Shown: positions 21,755 to 33,099, counted from the stretch's first letter. The stretch: DNA of 64,000 nucleotides from Strigamia acuminata (GCA_949358305.1 OX442316.1:9486001-9550000), one strand, 5' to 3'. Translations and numbers: made by a program. The notes: generated from the letters alone by a model not told the origin.

Positions 21755-23367
21755 ATGTTTTCACTTTTCAAATTGACAATTCGAACATCGGCATGCTCCA
21801 GATACATGTCGTCAGGTAATTCTACAAAATATGTGTAATGTTCCAAGCTTTCCTAATTCGTCCCTGAAGTGCTAGGTGCTACAACCAATTCGACCAAATT
21901 GAAGGTTGGAAGGTGAGGTATGTGCTTACACTACCCCGCGATTAGTGGATAAATTACAAATAAAATAAGAATAATCATCAAACAACTTCTAATTTAAAAC
22001 TTCAAAAAAAAAATTAAATTAAGTTAGAAAAATTAAATTAAGTTTTAAAAATAATTTAAAAACAAGACGCAACAAACCAGATGTTTATGTATGATAATCA
22101 ATGGGGTCATCTTTATCACAAAATCTCGAATGTTTTTTTTACTACACATATAGAATTTCAAAAATCAAAGATTATGACGTGATAAACATTTTTGATTGAG
22201 TTAAACATATTCATTTACATGGAAGTAATGGAAAATATTGTTTCAGGTTCTTTTCAACACATTATAGTTGAACGCCGTGGAAATGTAGGGAATGTTGGAC
22301 TGGTCATGTTAAATCGACCAAAATCATTAAATGCACTTTGCGAGGCGTTAATGAAAGAAGTAAGTGTGGCTTTTGATGATTTAGAAGCGGATCCTAAAAT
22401 AGGTGCCATAGTCATCACTGGAAGTGAAAAAGTATTTGCAGGTATAACAACCTAAATAATATAAATAAAATAAATAAATAAATAAACAAATAAATAAATA
22501 TTGAGTTATTTAATTTTTTTTAAGCTGGAGCCGACATTAAAGAGATGCAAGGCAACAATTTTTCTCAGACATTTGGAGGCAATTTTTTGGGTCATTGGGA
22601 CCGTGTAGCACGTTCCAAAAAGCCGGTTTTAGCAGCTGTCAATGGGTTTGCGGTAAGTTAGTCAAATTAAAAGGTGTGAGAATATATTTTTTATTTTTAT
22701 TTATTATTGATTGTTTCAGCTCGGTGGTGGATGCGAGTTGGCCATGATGTGCGATATTATTTACGCTGGAGATAGAGCGAAATTTGGACAACCTGAAATC
22801 AAATTAGGAACAATTCCTGGTAATTCCGTGATTGTTTTGTTCGGAGTTGCTAGTTATTTTATTCTAAATGAAAATTTTATGAAAAAGGTGCTGGTGGGAC
22901 GCAAAGAATGCCGAGATACATTGGCAAATCCAAAGCGATGGAAATGGTATTAGTCGGGGATCCAATAAGTGCACAAGAAGCTGAAAAGTGCGGTCTTGTT
23001 GCTAGAATATTTCCAGCTGATAAATTGTTGGAGGAAACTATTAAAATTGCTGATAAAATTTGTGCCCATTCTAAACTCATTGTTTCCATGTGCAAAGAAG
23101 CAGTGAATACAGGTACAAGTACCTTTTGTTTACATTAAATTGTGGAATAAATTTTAAAAAATGAATATTTTTCTAGCGTACGAAACAACGTTAAATGAAG
23201 GACTGCATTTTGAGAAGAGGATGTTTCATACCACGTTTGCAACGGTAAATATTTCCTGTTTTTTCTGAATTTGAACCAATAACATTACTTCTCTGTAATA
23301 GGAGGATCGAAAAGAAGGAATGAACGCATTTGTAGAAAAGCGACCTGCTAAATTTCAAGATAAATAA
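21755..23367 (+). CDS. Echs1: Mitochondrial short-chain enoyl-CoA hydratase
   Basis: Seven exons: 21755-21815, 22247-22441, 22525-22652, 22720-22819, 22888-23112, 23177-23244, 23302-23367. Frames join exactly to give 280 residues. The enzyme hydrates trans-2-enoyl-CoA to 3-hydroxyacyl-CoA in beta-oxidation and valine breakdown. The first exon encodes a basic, hydroxylated mitochondrial presequence ([20 protein letters not shown]). The crotonase core shows [10 protein letters not shown], the oxyanion-hole segment [10 protein letters not shown], the catalytic Glu in [12 protein letters not shown] (residue 134) and the second in [11 protein letters not shown] (residue 154), 20 apart as in rat crotonase. 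The end ([12 protein letters not shown]) is typical of the family. Nothing is missing. Confidence 0.95.
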
Positions 23368-24464
23368 TTATTTCCTTTTTTATATTGTTTTACGTAATAT
23401 GAGCATTAGGAAATATAAAACATTCAGCTCATTAATGCACATTAATTTTTTAATTATGTGAATAATTTGAATTTTCTTTCGCAAGATCATTTTTTTTCTA
23501 TTAAAAGCCTAGTTTGATAACAGTTTTTAATGAAAACTTGAAATAATATTACAAAATGTGGTGATATCGCGTGACTTTTTTATCATACTAAAGTGCAATG
23601 AGTCAAACCGAAGTTATGGCAGCATATCTTGACTTTAAGTGGGCCATCTAAGCCGAATTGTGGGTCACTATCAATAGGTTTAAATCCTTGTCCAACTATC
23701 TCAACCGGATCTGGTCAAAATCTCAATAATTCGTGTTAAAATGAAGAAAAATCGAGAAATAAAATCAAGAAAAAGCTAAAAATTTCCTATTCAACTAATG
23801 TCACATTCAATTGTCCAACTTCCTGAACAAATGAAACAAATTTTGTATGAAAAAAAAATACTGAGCCATCGTCATGGATGAACTACTCGGGGGTAGCTTT
23901 GTTAATCCAATAGGAATCCGTTAAAATATGCCCTCAGGGTAGAACCATAGATGACCTCACATTCGTCGGTTCCATTTGGCTTCAGCGGACGGTTGAGTTC
24001 GTTTCCTGTTGAGCTTTTATCGTGAATTTGTTTATTAATTAGTGCGCTTTTTTGTCGACAATTTTTCCCCGCAATATGATCGGAATTCGAAGCTTGTTGG
24101 AAGTGACGTAACCGGCCGAATTAATTTCCTCCGTTGCCGTTATTTTGCAAAGGTAAGAAACTTTAACTTATGATGTAAAATGTTGTGATAAAACTTGTCA
24201 AACATTTTTACAACTCGATTATACACGCTAAAGTAGCTTGAAATTGAAAAAGACACGTTTTAGCCGTTTCAAGTTCGGATTGTTCGAGGTCAACGTCCGC
24301 ACGACTTGTTGAAACGAGTCTTTAAATAAAACCTTTTTTGTTGTTAAGTTATAGCATCGTTAACGACGAGTTAAGAATGACATTTTTGTTTACGCAATGA
24401 AATGAAATGTAATTTTGGCTTTTAATGTATCATCATTTTTTTTGCAGGACATTTATCCTCGACG
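23368..24464 (+). promoter_or_regulatory. 5' region of the SMB-GPCR gene, with a 5' UTR intron
   Basis: No coding frame is seen from 23368 to about 23950. From about 23960 base composition changes and a likely 5' UTR exon ends at 24152 (AAAG/GTAAGA). A 295-bp intron runs to 24447 (TTTTTTTGCAG), 17 bp before the ATG. The transcription start cannot be fixed from sequence. Confidence 0.55.
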
Positions 24465-26951
24465 ATGACACGCCTCGTCGTTGTGTTTGTTCACCTGTTT
24501 CACGTCTGGGTCCTCAACCTCAAAGCTCAGCAAATTGTTTTCCCCGGTAATCAACGTGGGCCTCCTACGCACGACCCCGTGATCGGCCCCTGCTATCCCC
24601 AAGACTCGTGCCGTAACCGTGGAAACAGCCGCGATGCGATCATTTCGATGGATAGACGATTATGTCAATGCGACGATTTATGCAACGAACACGGCGACTG
24701 CTGCGTCGACGCACCGCTTTACGATCCGGAAGCGGCGGCCCGAGCTCGGACGATGTGGAAATGCGCCGACTTGAGGAATTACTTTGGAATTTTCCTCAAA
24801 ATTGCATGTCCGCCCGAGTGGCGTGACGACGAAGTGAGGGCAGCGTGCGAATCGCAGCCTACGGAGCGTGACCCGATGAGCAAATTACCCGTTACGAGTA
24901 AAGACTCGCATTTGACTTATAAAAACATGCACTGTGCCGCGTGTAATAACGACACAAACTCTCTCATTTATTGGATTCCCCATTTGGAGTGCGCCAACAT
25001 AACGCTTAATTTTTCGCACGAACCCAAGGGTTTTTGGGACCTGATTGAATTCAATTCGAGTTTAAATCTGTGGGGATTTTCTGTAAAAAACGGATCCTTT
25101 ATCTCGTGCACAATCGATCCCCAATTGCCACAGATGGGTGAAGATTTAGTCCGACGCTGTGTCCCCTTTGTCAAGGACTGTAAACCGGAATGGAGGGACG
25201 ACGCGACGAGACATAAATGTCACTCCTACACGTCGTATATGTTCGAGGGTGATACCGCTTATCGCAATCGTGAGTGTGGTCTGTGTAATTTTATTGACCA
25301 TTCACTCAGTTGTGTCAGAATTGGGTCGCGGTTTGGAAGCAGCAAATTCAACTCGCATATTTTCACCATGCTGTTCGACGTGAATCAAATCACGGGTGAT
25401 ATCGTCGGTGCGATTAAACACTGCGACGAAACGGAAGTCTACGATCCTTTTACACGTAGATGTCGCCATGTTGTGTGCGCCAAACCAGACCAATTGTTTA
25501 GTCATGGACGTTGCGTTTCCGAGTTCCCAGCCTGGACTCAAGATCCTCCAGCAGCTTCAACAGACTTGATCGAGACTGATGTTGTTGTTTTTCCGATAGA
25601 TGGTGAAATATTTTCTGAAGAAAATGAAAATAAATCGTCGGGGGACATTCTAGATAATAGTGTCCAATTATGGACTTTAGACGGTAATGCACAAGAAAAT
25701 AATAGTCGAAGCGATGTAATGTTAACCTTTGGCGGCGAAATCATTCTTTCTGAAGATAATGTGACGACTCTGGAGCCAATTGATCTCAACTGCGAGAAAT
25801 TCGTCTACAATCAAAGTGATTTTACGGAACTGAAAAATGGAAGCGTTTATTTGAGAGTTTACAATCGTATTTTGGACCCTAAAGACTATCGGCGAGAGAG
25901 CAGTCAGTTGTACGTGTGCATTAAGACAGTTTTGGGCGAAGAATTTAGCAATTACTCTGATAAATTTCCCGCTTATTTATCAGTGGTGTCCGTAGTCGGT
26001 CTGAGTGTTTCCATACTCTGCCTCATCGTCCATTTAATCTGCTTCGTGTTTGTGCCTGACTTGCAGAATTTATCAGGGAAGAATTTAGCATCGTTGTGCG
26101 TGGCATTACTGTTGGCTTATTCGATGTTTATCTTATCGCAATTCAATTCAATCTCCCGCACAGCGTGCAAGGCTGTTGGCGTGGCCATGTTTTTTGGATT
26201 TCTGTCATCATTCTTCTGGATGAACGCAATGGCCTACGATGTGTGGAGAGCATTACGTCAGGCAACCGCCGAACTTCGTGTTTCGTCGGGTCAGCAATGG
26301 CGCAGATTTGTCCTGTATTCGTTCTACTCGTGGCTGAGTCCCGCAGTGATCGTAGCAATCTCGGTTGTTATTGAGAATATGAAATCGATCCCGAAAGACT
26401 ATCAGCCTGGCTTCGGCTTGGTTTTATGTTGGTTCAGTCACCGGCGTGCTCTTTTGTTGTTTTTTGTTATCCCAGTTGTGACGGTGATCCTTATAAATGC
26501 AGTGCTGTTTTCTTTAAGCGCGTACATGATTTTGGCAACGACTAAAAATGCTCCTAAATTGCACGCGGCTAATTCGCAGCGAAATTTCAGATTGTATTTA
26601 CGATTGGCATTGCTGATGGGACTCACGTGGTTGATGGGCATAATTGCCGCTTTATCGGATGTTCAGCCGTTGTGGTATATTTTTGTAACATTCAACACTC
26701 TGCAGGGACTTTTTATCTTTTTTGCATTCACTTGTACTAAGAAAGTAATGTGCAGTTTTTATGGAAGACTCACTGGCCGTGGGACTAGGGCAGTTGGACG
26801 CACGTTTACTATGACCAACAGCAATTCAGCATCGTCTCGTGTCACTAATAAATCGGGACTTGAGCCAAAAGATTCAAATTCTTCACACACGTCCAGAACG
26901 AGTTTGACGCAAACGTACAGTGGTAGAAGCACGGAACATACTCTCTACTAA
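24465..26951 (+). CDS. Secretin/Methuselah-like 7TM receptor with N-terminal somatomedin B domain
   Basis: A single coding exon of 828 residues. A signal peptide (about 1-21) is followed by an eight-cysteine somatomedin-B-like module (Cys 43, 49, 67, 69, 73, 79, 80, 100; CQCDDLCNEHGDCC) and a large Cys-rich, N-glycosylatable ectodomain (NITLNF, NSSLNL). Seven membrane segments occupy roughly 500-760, starting YLSVVSVVGLSVSILCLIV and ending FNTLQGLFIFFAFTC. The layout and the TM6-TM7 text (LRLALLMGLTWLMGI) belong to family B receptors near the insect Methuselah group. A Ser/Thr-rich tail follows. Codons are more GC-rich than in the neighbouring genes. Ligand and exact orthologue are not recognised. 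Confidence 0.85.
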   Translation: MTRLVVVFVHLFHVWVLNLKAQQIVFPGNQRGPPTHDPVIGPCYPQDSCRNRGNSRDAIISMDRRLCQCDDLCNEHGDCCVDAPLYDPEAAARARTMWKCADLRNYFGIFLKIACPPEWRDDEVRAACESQPTERDPMSKLPVTSKDSHLTYKNMHCAACNNDTNSLIYWIPHLECANITLNFSHEPKGFWDLIEFNSSLNLWGFSVKNGSFISCTIDPQLPQMGEDLVRRCVPFVKDCKPEWRDDATRHKCHSYTSYMFEGDTAYRNRECGLCNFIDHSLSCVRIGSRFGSSKFNSHIFTMLFDVNQITGDIVGAIKHCDETEVYDPFTRRCRHVVCAKPDQLFSHGRCVSEFPAWTQDPPAASTDLIETDVVVFPIDGEIFSEENENKSSGDILDNSVQLWTLDGNAQENNSRSDVMLTFGGEIILSEDNVTTLEPIDLNCEKFVYNQSDFTELKNGSVYLRVYNRILDPKDYRRESSQLYVCIKTVLGEEFSNYSDKFPAYLSVVSVVGLSVSILCLIVHLICFVFVPDLQNLSGKNLASLCVALLLAYSMFILSQFNSISRTACKAVGVAMFFGFLSSFFWMNAMAYDVWRALRQATAELRVSSGQQWRRFVLYSFYSWLSPAVIVAISVVIENMKSIPKDYQPGFGLVLCWFSHRRALLLFFVIPVVTVILINAVLFSLSAYMILATTKNAPKLHAANSQRNFRLYLRLALLMGLTWLMGIIAALSDVQPLWYIFVTFNTLQGLFIFFAFTCTKKVMCSFYGRLTGRGTRAVGRTFTMTNSNSASSRVTNKSGLEPKDSNSSHTSRTSLTQTYSGRSTEHTLY

Positions 26952-27223
26952 ATAAAAATACTCGTTTAAAATACTCTTAATGTTTTTACGTTTATTTTTG
27001 GTTTGATTGAAGCTGTGTCAGTTATTTAGTGGGTTGTTGTGTAGATATTTTTGTTTTATTAATTTTTATTAAAAGAAATTGCATCTTTTCGCATGAACTT
27101 GTGTCTTTTTGACAATTTCCCACAAACTTTATTTTAAAATAGTTGTTTTTCTTTGTACAATAAATAAAAAACGTTCAATAATTAATACATTTTTCAGTGC
27201 TTGTGAGAATTTTTAGCCAAACC
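26952..27223 (+). other. 3' UTR of the GPCR gene and start of the BTB gene
   Basis: AATAAA occurs right after the stop (26952) and again near 27161 (CAATAAATAAAAAACG). A likely non-coding first exon of the BTB gene ends at 27224 (ACCG/GTAAGT). The two genes are packed head to tail within about 250 bp. Confidence 0.5.
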
Positions 27224-27455
27224 GGTAAGTACAGAAGAATAGTATTTCACAATTACGTCACTAGTCTGAAAAAATTAAATTAGGCATCGCTAGGCTGGTA
27301 GCCTCGCTGGTAACGTACTCGGGTCAAGGTTACGTTACATGGTGATGTTGTGTTTGTCTCATCGTTACGCTGAATGGTATTGGTGAGATATAATTTCGAT
27401 AACTGAAAATGGTTTTAAAATACTAACGTTCTCTTATTTATTGCAGATAACCGCA

Positions 27456-28591
27456 ATGGCGAGCGCTTATGCCATAAAATGGAAAATGCATTCTAATGTA
27501 ATGTCGACATATTTCGACGGTTTTGTCCGCCGAAAGGAGTATGTCGACATTACGTTATCGTGTTCGCGGGCTTGTTTGAAAGCCCACAAGTTGATTTTGG
27601 CAGCCTCTTCACCATACTTTAAACAACTAATTGACGAAAATCCAAGTCCACACCCGACACTCGTGTTCAACGACATCGAATACCAAGACATGCAGTTAAT
27701 TTTGGACTTTATCTACACGGGTCAAATGAATGTTCCCGTCGAGAGAATGGACAATGTTTCTACTATTTCACAGTACCTTCAAATTAGAGGATTGTGTGAA
27801 TTCGAAGATAATCAGTATTATGCTAAAACTGACCAACAAATTTGTGATGTAACTCTGCCGCAGCAACTAACACCGCAACAACTAGAGCCGCAACAACTAA
27901 AGCCGCAACAACTAGAGCCGCAACATCTAGAGCCGCAACAACTAACACCGCAACAACTAGAGCCGCAACAACTAACACCGCAACAACTAGAGCCGCAACT
28001 ACTACAGCCACAAAATGTTAATGTAGATGAAATACCAACACCCAAAATCGAACTTGTTGCTTCAGACTCTGAAGATTTGCAAAGTCTGCCGTGCGATCAG
28101 AATAAATCAAATACTACCGGTTATGAGCTTCGTAAGCAAAAGAGGTTTAATTATATTGTTGAAAATGGTAACAATAATATCAATACACCATTAAATGAAG
28201 TGGCGAACTTTTCTAATACTGAAAAGAGAAGTAATAAAAATAAATCATCTACGGTACGAAGAGAGAGTGAGATTAGTTATTTGTTGTAGAGATTAATAAT
28301 AATTTACGTTTTTAGAGTGGACGATCCAAGAGAAGTAGATCTCTGACAAGGAGTGTTAACCAGGCATACAAACGAATAAGCAAACCAACAAACAGTAAAT
28401 CTGAATTCTTGCGTTGACTATAAAAATTTATTATTTTTAATTCTTTTGAAATTAAAGAGAATAAACCTAAATCTACCCCGCTGAAGCATGAACTTTGCTC
28501 CGTCGTAAGCCCAGCAGCCTTAAAGGTTATAAGCAGTGAATATTCGACGAGGGATATTGACCTAAGCGATGCAGATTCGGTGGAGTGGTAA
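27456..28591 (+). CDS. BTB (BAB-type) protein with PQQL repeat
   Basis: Coding exons 27456-28253, 28316-28412 and 28458-28591 join in frame to 342 residues. A non-coding first exon probably ends at 27224, and the next starts at 27447. The BTB domain spans about residues 15-118: FVRRKEYVDITLSC, LKAHKLILAASSPYFKQL, FNDIEYQDMQLILDFIYTGQ. BTB domains dimerise, often in transcription factors. A glutamine-proline-leucine repeat (about ten units of PQQL plus one variable residue) follows, then a basic segment (KRSRSLTR) and an acidic tail ending DADSVEW. No zinc finger or other DNA-binding domain is seen. If intron 2 were retained the protein would end 33 residues sooner in this tail. The 15-bp repeat is likely length-variable. 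Orthologue not recognised. Confidence 0.78.
27858..28012 (+). repeat. 15-bp coding minisatellite (PQQLx)n
   Basis: About ten tandem units of CCGCAACAACTAGAG and close variants (ACA, AAG at the variable codon). They read PQQLE, PQQLT and PQQLK in the BTB protein. All units keep frame. Confidence 0.85.
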
Positions 28592-28918
28592 TATCTGTTC
28601 AGTCATTAGCTCCGAAAAAATTCATGAATTTTTATTTTCGTTCGACAATTTTATTTGTAAAACAAAGTTGTAGTAGTTATTGGTTAATTACGTGCTAGTT
28701 TAGTTTACGAATATAACAAGTTATTCTGTAGAACACAGATTGTTTTACAATTTATTAATTTTATCATTGTGAATTAAACTCACGTAAAAAAGCGTTTTTT
28801 ATTTTTTAATACAATTTTATTTTATGCTAAGAAAATACAGTATAACTTAAAAAAAATCAAATAATAATTATTATGACGCTTGGATCCCGTGCGTGTTTGT
28901 TATTTCTTAGCTGTAACT
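28592..28918. other. Intergenic, AT-rich
   Basis: 3' UTR of the BTB gene followed by AT-rich sequence. No further exon or RNA gene is seen. Confidence 0.4.
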
Positions 28919-30019
28919 ATGGATATTAACACATTGTTTAAGTATTGGGGAAAAAATTATAAGAATAAATGTTTAGGCATTAATCTAGCACAGATGGTGT
29001 AATTAGAATTGTGTGAACTTCTTATCAATTTCACAAGTTGGAAATTTAATTTTTTATCAATATTAAAAACCCAATGTTTTTTAACAATTTAATGTTCACA
29101 TGGAAGGATTTTATGATCATTTTGTTTGAGAATTCTTTGTATTCAACCTGTACACAGAAAAGTGTGTCTCAGCACAGTGAAATTATCACTTACATCGCTC
29201 AACCTCGGCAAGATGCGGGGAACGGAGATGTGGCGAATAATAAAGCTGGCGAGGAGGAGGAGGATGTTTTCACTACTTCGGCCAAACTGCCCGTTGAAGC
29301 TCTGGCACTGCCTATGTTTAAATACTTGTTATTTTGTGAGAAAAGTATAATATGGGCACGGTTTCTCAATGATCTCCCTTTGAAAGAACCCGAGTACAGA
29401 GCAACACGATCCTTACCACTTCTCAGTGCAGTAAGATAGAATTTTGTATTCGTTTTGGAAAAATGATTGGTAGTTTTTCAATTTTTATTTTTATTTTTAT
29501 TTGTAGAAGAGTGCAAAATGGGACACCACTTCCATGTCGTGGAAAGAGCGGAAATTAAAATTTTTCAAACGAGCAAAAATTGAACACAATTTTTGTAATA
29601 AATCTTTATTACACGAATCTTACGATCCTTTGTTTCCGTATAACGTAGAAGGTTTAGTATTCCTGTATACGTATGTTGCTTTTTGAAGTGGTTTTTTTTA
29701 CAAATAATTTTATTTTGCAGCTTTGCTCGTTGACAGTATTTCGATTGAAGAGGTTGTTGTACAATTAGAATCGCAATTATCATGTTTTTCATCGTATTAT
29801 TTTGTTTTGTAGGCAACTAATGCGTATAAAAATTTTTCAAGACGAATATTGGATAAAATACCGTCTTCTTCCAAGATTTCATCTAAACTACGAAAAAATG
29901 TGAAAATTCGTCGTCTGACTAGTGATGTTGTTGTAGTGTTTCTTTATTTTATTGTCTTCTTGATTCTGTGTAGAATGAGTATTTTTGTTTTCGTTGTTGC
30001 CCTAAACACAAAATTGTAA
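28919..30019 (+). CDS. Unrecognised protein with C-terminal membrane segment
   Basis: Five exons join in frame: 28919-28996, 29158-29430, 29507-29651, 29721-29752 and 29813-30019, giving 244 residues. I do not recognise the family. Visible features: an acidic run (GEEEEDVF), a middle segment with FKYLLFCEKSIIWARFLNDL and SMSWKERKLKFFKRAKI, a basic stretch (KLRKNVKIRRL) and a strongly hydrophobic C-terminal segment (VVVVFLYFIVFLILC). This suggests a tail-anchored or single-pass membrane protein with most of the chain in the cytoplasm. Exons 2, 3 and 5 are convincing because splice sites and frame agree. The first exon (MDINTLFKYWGKNYK, weak donor GTGTAA) and the 32-bp exon 4 are less certain. 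Confidence 0.5.
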
Positions 30020-30134
30020 TTTCGTGAACCTTCCTGTGCCTATTTTTGTATTTTATACAACTGCAGTGGTTTTTTGATTAAAAAAACATGAAATATTAGT
30101 AATTAATAAATTGCTAAGGGAATTTTCTATGATG

Positions 30135-30460
30135 GGACCTTACGTGATGGACTTAAAAAAGGCTAATCAGAATGGATTACCTGTTTGGATTAAATTATAC
30201 TCAGCAAAAGGTTTTTTTGGTAGCTATTTTGTTATTTTATTAATGTACTTTTTGTTATTTTCGTTACAGGATGCAAGCGAGTGGGATAAATTTGTAAAGC
30301 AAATGGTTACTGATGATAACACTTTCCAAAGATATTAAGAGTATGTATAAAACAAATAATTTATATTAATGTTGTATTTCATCTCTTATTTGTTCTAACC
30401 AGGTACCGGAATTACTACCGCGCTAGCCCTACTTTACAGTCCTGCAAAGGTAAGAAGTGT
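30135..30460 (+). pseudogene. Fragment of a duplicated acid sphingomyelinase gene (last three exons)
   Basis: On the plus strand this copies the 3' end of the minus-strand gene at 17744-20197. VMDLKKANQNGLPVWIKLYS matches exon 8, WDKFVKQMVTDDNTFQRY matches exon 9, and YRNYYRASPTLQSCK matches exon 10. Introns are retained at the same places, so it arose by DNA duplication and not by retroposition. About 24 bp at the start of exon 9 are deleted (DASEWDK against DAYKMQALQPSDWDK), a stop follows QRY, and the fragment has no 5' exons. It is non-functional. Confidence 0.85.
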
Positions 30461-30803
30461 TAAGAAGTGCCATCACAAGTGAAAAATCGATTTTTACATT
30501 TTACATTTTACATCCATGGTGGTTTTCATTATTGATTGTTTTAAATATGATAAGCTAGGATGGGATGAAGATTTCATCTTTTATCAATGAGTTTATAAAA
30601 TCTTTTTGCTATAAACAACTAAAATCACAATACAGTTTTGAAGGTCGCTGTAACATTTAATTGTTTCAAGCAGTTTACATGAGATAACCATGGAAATAAT
30701 AATACAATATTGGGTGTAACTGTAAATATGGAGTTTGATTTGCCAGGAATAATTAAATTGTGCTTTTTATTATTATTTTTTTCGTGTATGATTATTGATG
30801 GGT
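30461..30803. other. Intergenic, AT-rich
   Basis: Separates the sphingomyelinase fragment from the secreted-protein cluster. Nothing recognisable is present. Confidence 0.4.
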
Positions 30804-31274
30804 TCACACGAGGAAAATAGGTTGTCGGTTGTAGATTTTTAATTTGAGTCCAGCTTCTGCAAATAACTCTTCATGCAAATCCGCTAGTGCATTTCCTGCT
30901 GCTACGCTTATTTCTTGTCGGCTGGCATCTTCTTTTACCACTTGCTTCACTCTATCATGAATTAATTTATTTCCTCCTCCTGTAATTTCCTTATACTGAC
31001 ATAAAAATGAGATTAACACATTGCGGAAAATTTCTGGCTGCTTTTAGAAAGAATTGTCACTTACTCGTGGAAGCTTTTCGAATTCCCTTAGCAATTCGTA
31101 GTAAATAGGATAAAATTCTTTTATTGGTGCAGTAATTTCTGTACCATTTCGATATTTGAGAGTAAAATACTCGTCTTTGTCGCGAAAATCTGCCTGGCTC
31201 TTTAAAAGACGCGTGGCCACAATAGTTATTAGCAGTTGCCCGATGCAGAAGCAGAAGATGGTTTTTAACTTCAT
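30804..31274 (-). CDS. Small secreted protein, family member A
   Basis: Exons 31274-31065 (70 codons) and 30995-30804 (63 codons plus stop), phase 0 intron of 69 bp, 133 residues. Signal peptide MKLKTIFCFCIGQLLITIVA. The mature chain carries the family hallmarks: EYFTLKYRNGTEITAPIKEF, a short helix-rich stretch ending KLPR at the splice site, then YKEITGGGNK and the C-terminal HEELFAEAGLKLKIYNRQP. Only signal-peptide cysteines occur, so it is not a typical odorant-binding or defensin-type protein. Family not recognised. Member D (3.3 kb away) is the duplicate of this gene. Confidence 0.78.
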
Positions 31275-32128
31275 CTCAACAGAATTTCCAAAGGCTGAAA
31301 TTAAAGCAGAACTACAATTTGTTTATCGGTATATGTGAAACTTCGAGGATTTTGGTTGATAAACAGATATTTGTTTTTTTCTTTATAGTAAAGAAAACTT
31401 ATTAGTTGTAAGTGCTAAAATTATTTGATGTACAAGCTCATTTGTGGTTATTTTTACTGCTTAATTTGACCCCGAGATCCGTATTCTTATGTTACTCTAT
31501 TTGAAATTCTGTTATAAATTTAATCAGTTTGTGTTTAATTTCTACGTAATTTTCTCAGTGTCAGATTAATATCAAGTTTACACTGCACTTACCATGCCAA
31601 AAATTTATCAAATGTGCTCAACCAAAATAATAATTGCAATTACAGACAGTTTTATAACTGGTGAGACCAAACAAAGATAAATGACCTCGAATATATTATA
31701 CGGAATATTATATTTTTTCATATCGATGCACTATTGGATTGACGATGCCCGATCAAACGTGCTAAAAAGGTCAATCATTTTGAAAATATTATGACGGAAA
31801 TATATATGAGGTGATGACAGGCTTAACTGAATGCAGGTCCAGGTCAAAACAGCTCTCCTCGTTCCCCTTGATTCATTTCCATGAACTTGAACTGCTTCCT
31901 GGACCAGTCCAACCCTTTGATTGAAGTAGATGCTCGCAATATAGCTCGCAGTGTTAAATTCTGGCTCAGATAAATTATTGTTTAAAAAAAAGTTTGATGT
32001 AAAGGGAAGAAAATATTTCTCAATTTTTTTATTTCAAGAAAAATACAGTTGAAAACTAAACTACGGTATCCTAATAATTTTTTTTTTCTTTCAAAATGAA
32101 TAACTATTTGGTTGGTAATTTGGTTTCT
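31275..32128. other. Duplicated spacer of the secreted cluster (copy 1)
   Basis: No gene. Stretches such as CACTATTGGATTGACGATGCCCG (about 31730) and the GCTCTCCTCGTTCCCCTTGATTC region (about 31850) recur near 35135 and 35270, showing that the spacer was duplicated with the genes. The upstream (high-coordinate) part of gene A lies here. Confidence 0.55.
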
Positions 32129-32601
32129 TCACACGAGGAAAATAGGTTCTCGGTTGTAGATTTTTAATTTGAATCCAGCTTCTGCAAACAACTCTTCATA
32201 TGTATCCGCTACCATATTTCCTGCTACTGTGCTCATTTCCATTCTGCTGGCACCTTCCTTTGCCATTTGCTTCAATTTATCATCCATTTTCTTACTCCCT
32301 TCTTGTAAAATTTCGTTATACTGACAAAAAGAAATGAGATTAACACATTAAGGCAAATTTTTTGATGATTTCTGAAAAAATTGCCACTTACCCATGGGAG
32401 TTCTTCGAAGTCATCTTTCAATTGGTGGAGAATAGCAGAAAACTCTTTTGTTTCTGCTGTAATTTCTGTGCCGTTTGGATATTTTAGAGTAAAATACTCG
32501 ACATCATCAGGAAAATCTGTGTTGCCCTCCGAAATTTTCACGGCCACAAAAGAAATTATCAGTTGCAGGGCAGCGTAACGGACGATTATTTCCAACTTCA
32601 T
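32129..32601 (-). CDS. Small secreted protein, family member B
   Basis: Exons 32601-32392 (70 codons) and 32320-32129 (63 codons plus stop), 133 residues. Signal peptide MKLEIIVRYAALQLIISFVA, then DDVEYFTLKYPNGTEITAET, LPW at the splice, and YEELFAEAGFKLKIYNREP at the end. No cysteine in the mature chain. Upstream a TATA box (GTATAAAGGGG on the minus strand, about 32750) and a likely 5' UTR intron (donor near 32682, acceptor TTATTTCAG just before the start) match those of member E, its closest paralogue. Confidence 0.78.
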
Positions 32602-33099
32602 TTTATCGTGTTGAAAAGCTGAAATAATAAGAACAATCTACAATCTGCAGAAAAGTATTCCTGATAATGGTACATACATTTGCGAAAGCTGTTTTCAGTT
32701 CTAGTTGATACGTTTCAGCAACTCGTTGTAATTTGAATGCACAACCCCTTTATACAAAAATGTTATCTTTTAACAGTATGTTATCGTGTGAATACTAACC
32801 ATATAATATCCGGAGGATGTTGTAATCAACTTTAATAATATTAACTTTCTTTTTTCACACATTAACATTTCTCCGATATGGTTAATCTAACTTAAACTAT
32901 TCAAAGATATGTAACGATGACCTTTTATGTCGCGAATGTGAATTTTAAGATTGGAATGTGAGTTTACTCTGTGCTGATCCAAAAGTATGTTTAGACCCGA
33001 TGACAAAAGATTTAAAAGAACACAAAATTTGTTGCATTAATTTTTATGGTACTTTAATAATGCAGTTTACATTGTGTGATTGTTTTTATCAAGTTTTCT
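32602..33099. other. Spacer with promoter of gene B
   Basis: Contains the TATA element and 5' UTR exon of gene B near its low-coordinate side and no separate gene. Open frames here (32958-33185) overlap the end of gene C on the other strand. Confidence 0.45.

Noticed and set aside
25159-26641. Several frames of 60-92 codons within the GPCR gene
   Set aside because: All lie inside the long 828-codon frame, which has clear domain content.
27823-28045. Minus-strand Cys-rich and Val/Ala-rich frames over the BTB gene
   Set aside because: Shadows of the PQQL minisatellite of the plus-strand gene.
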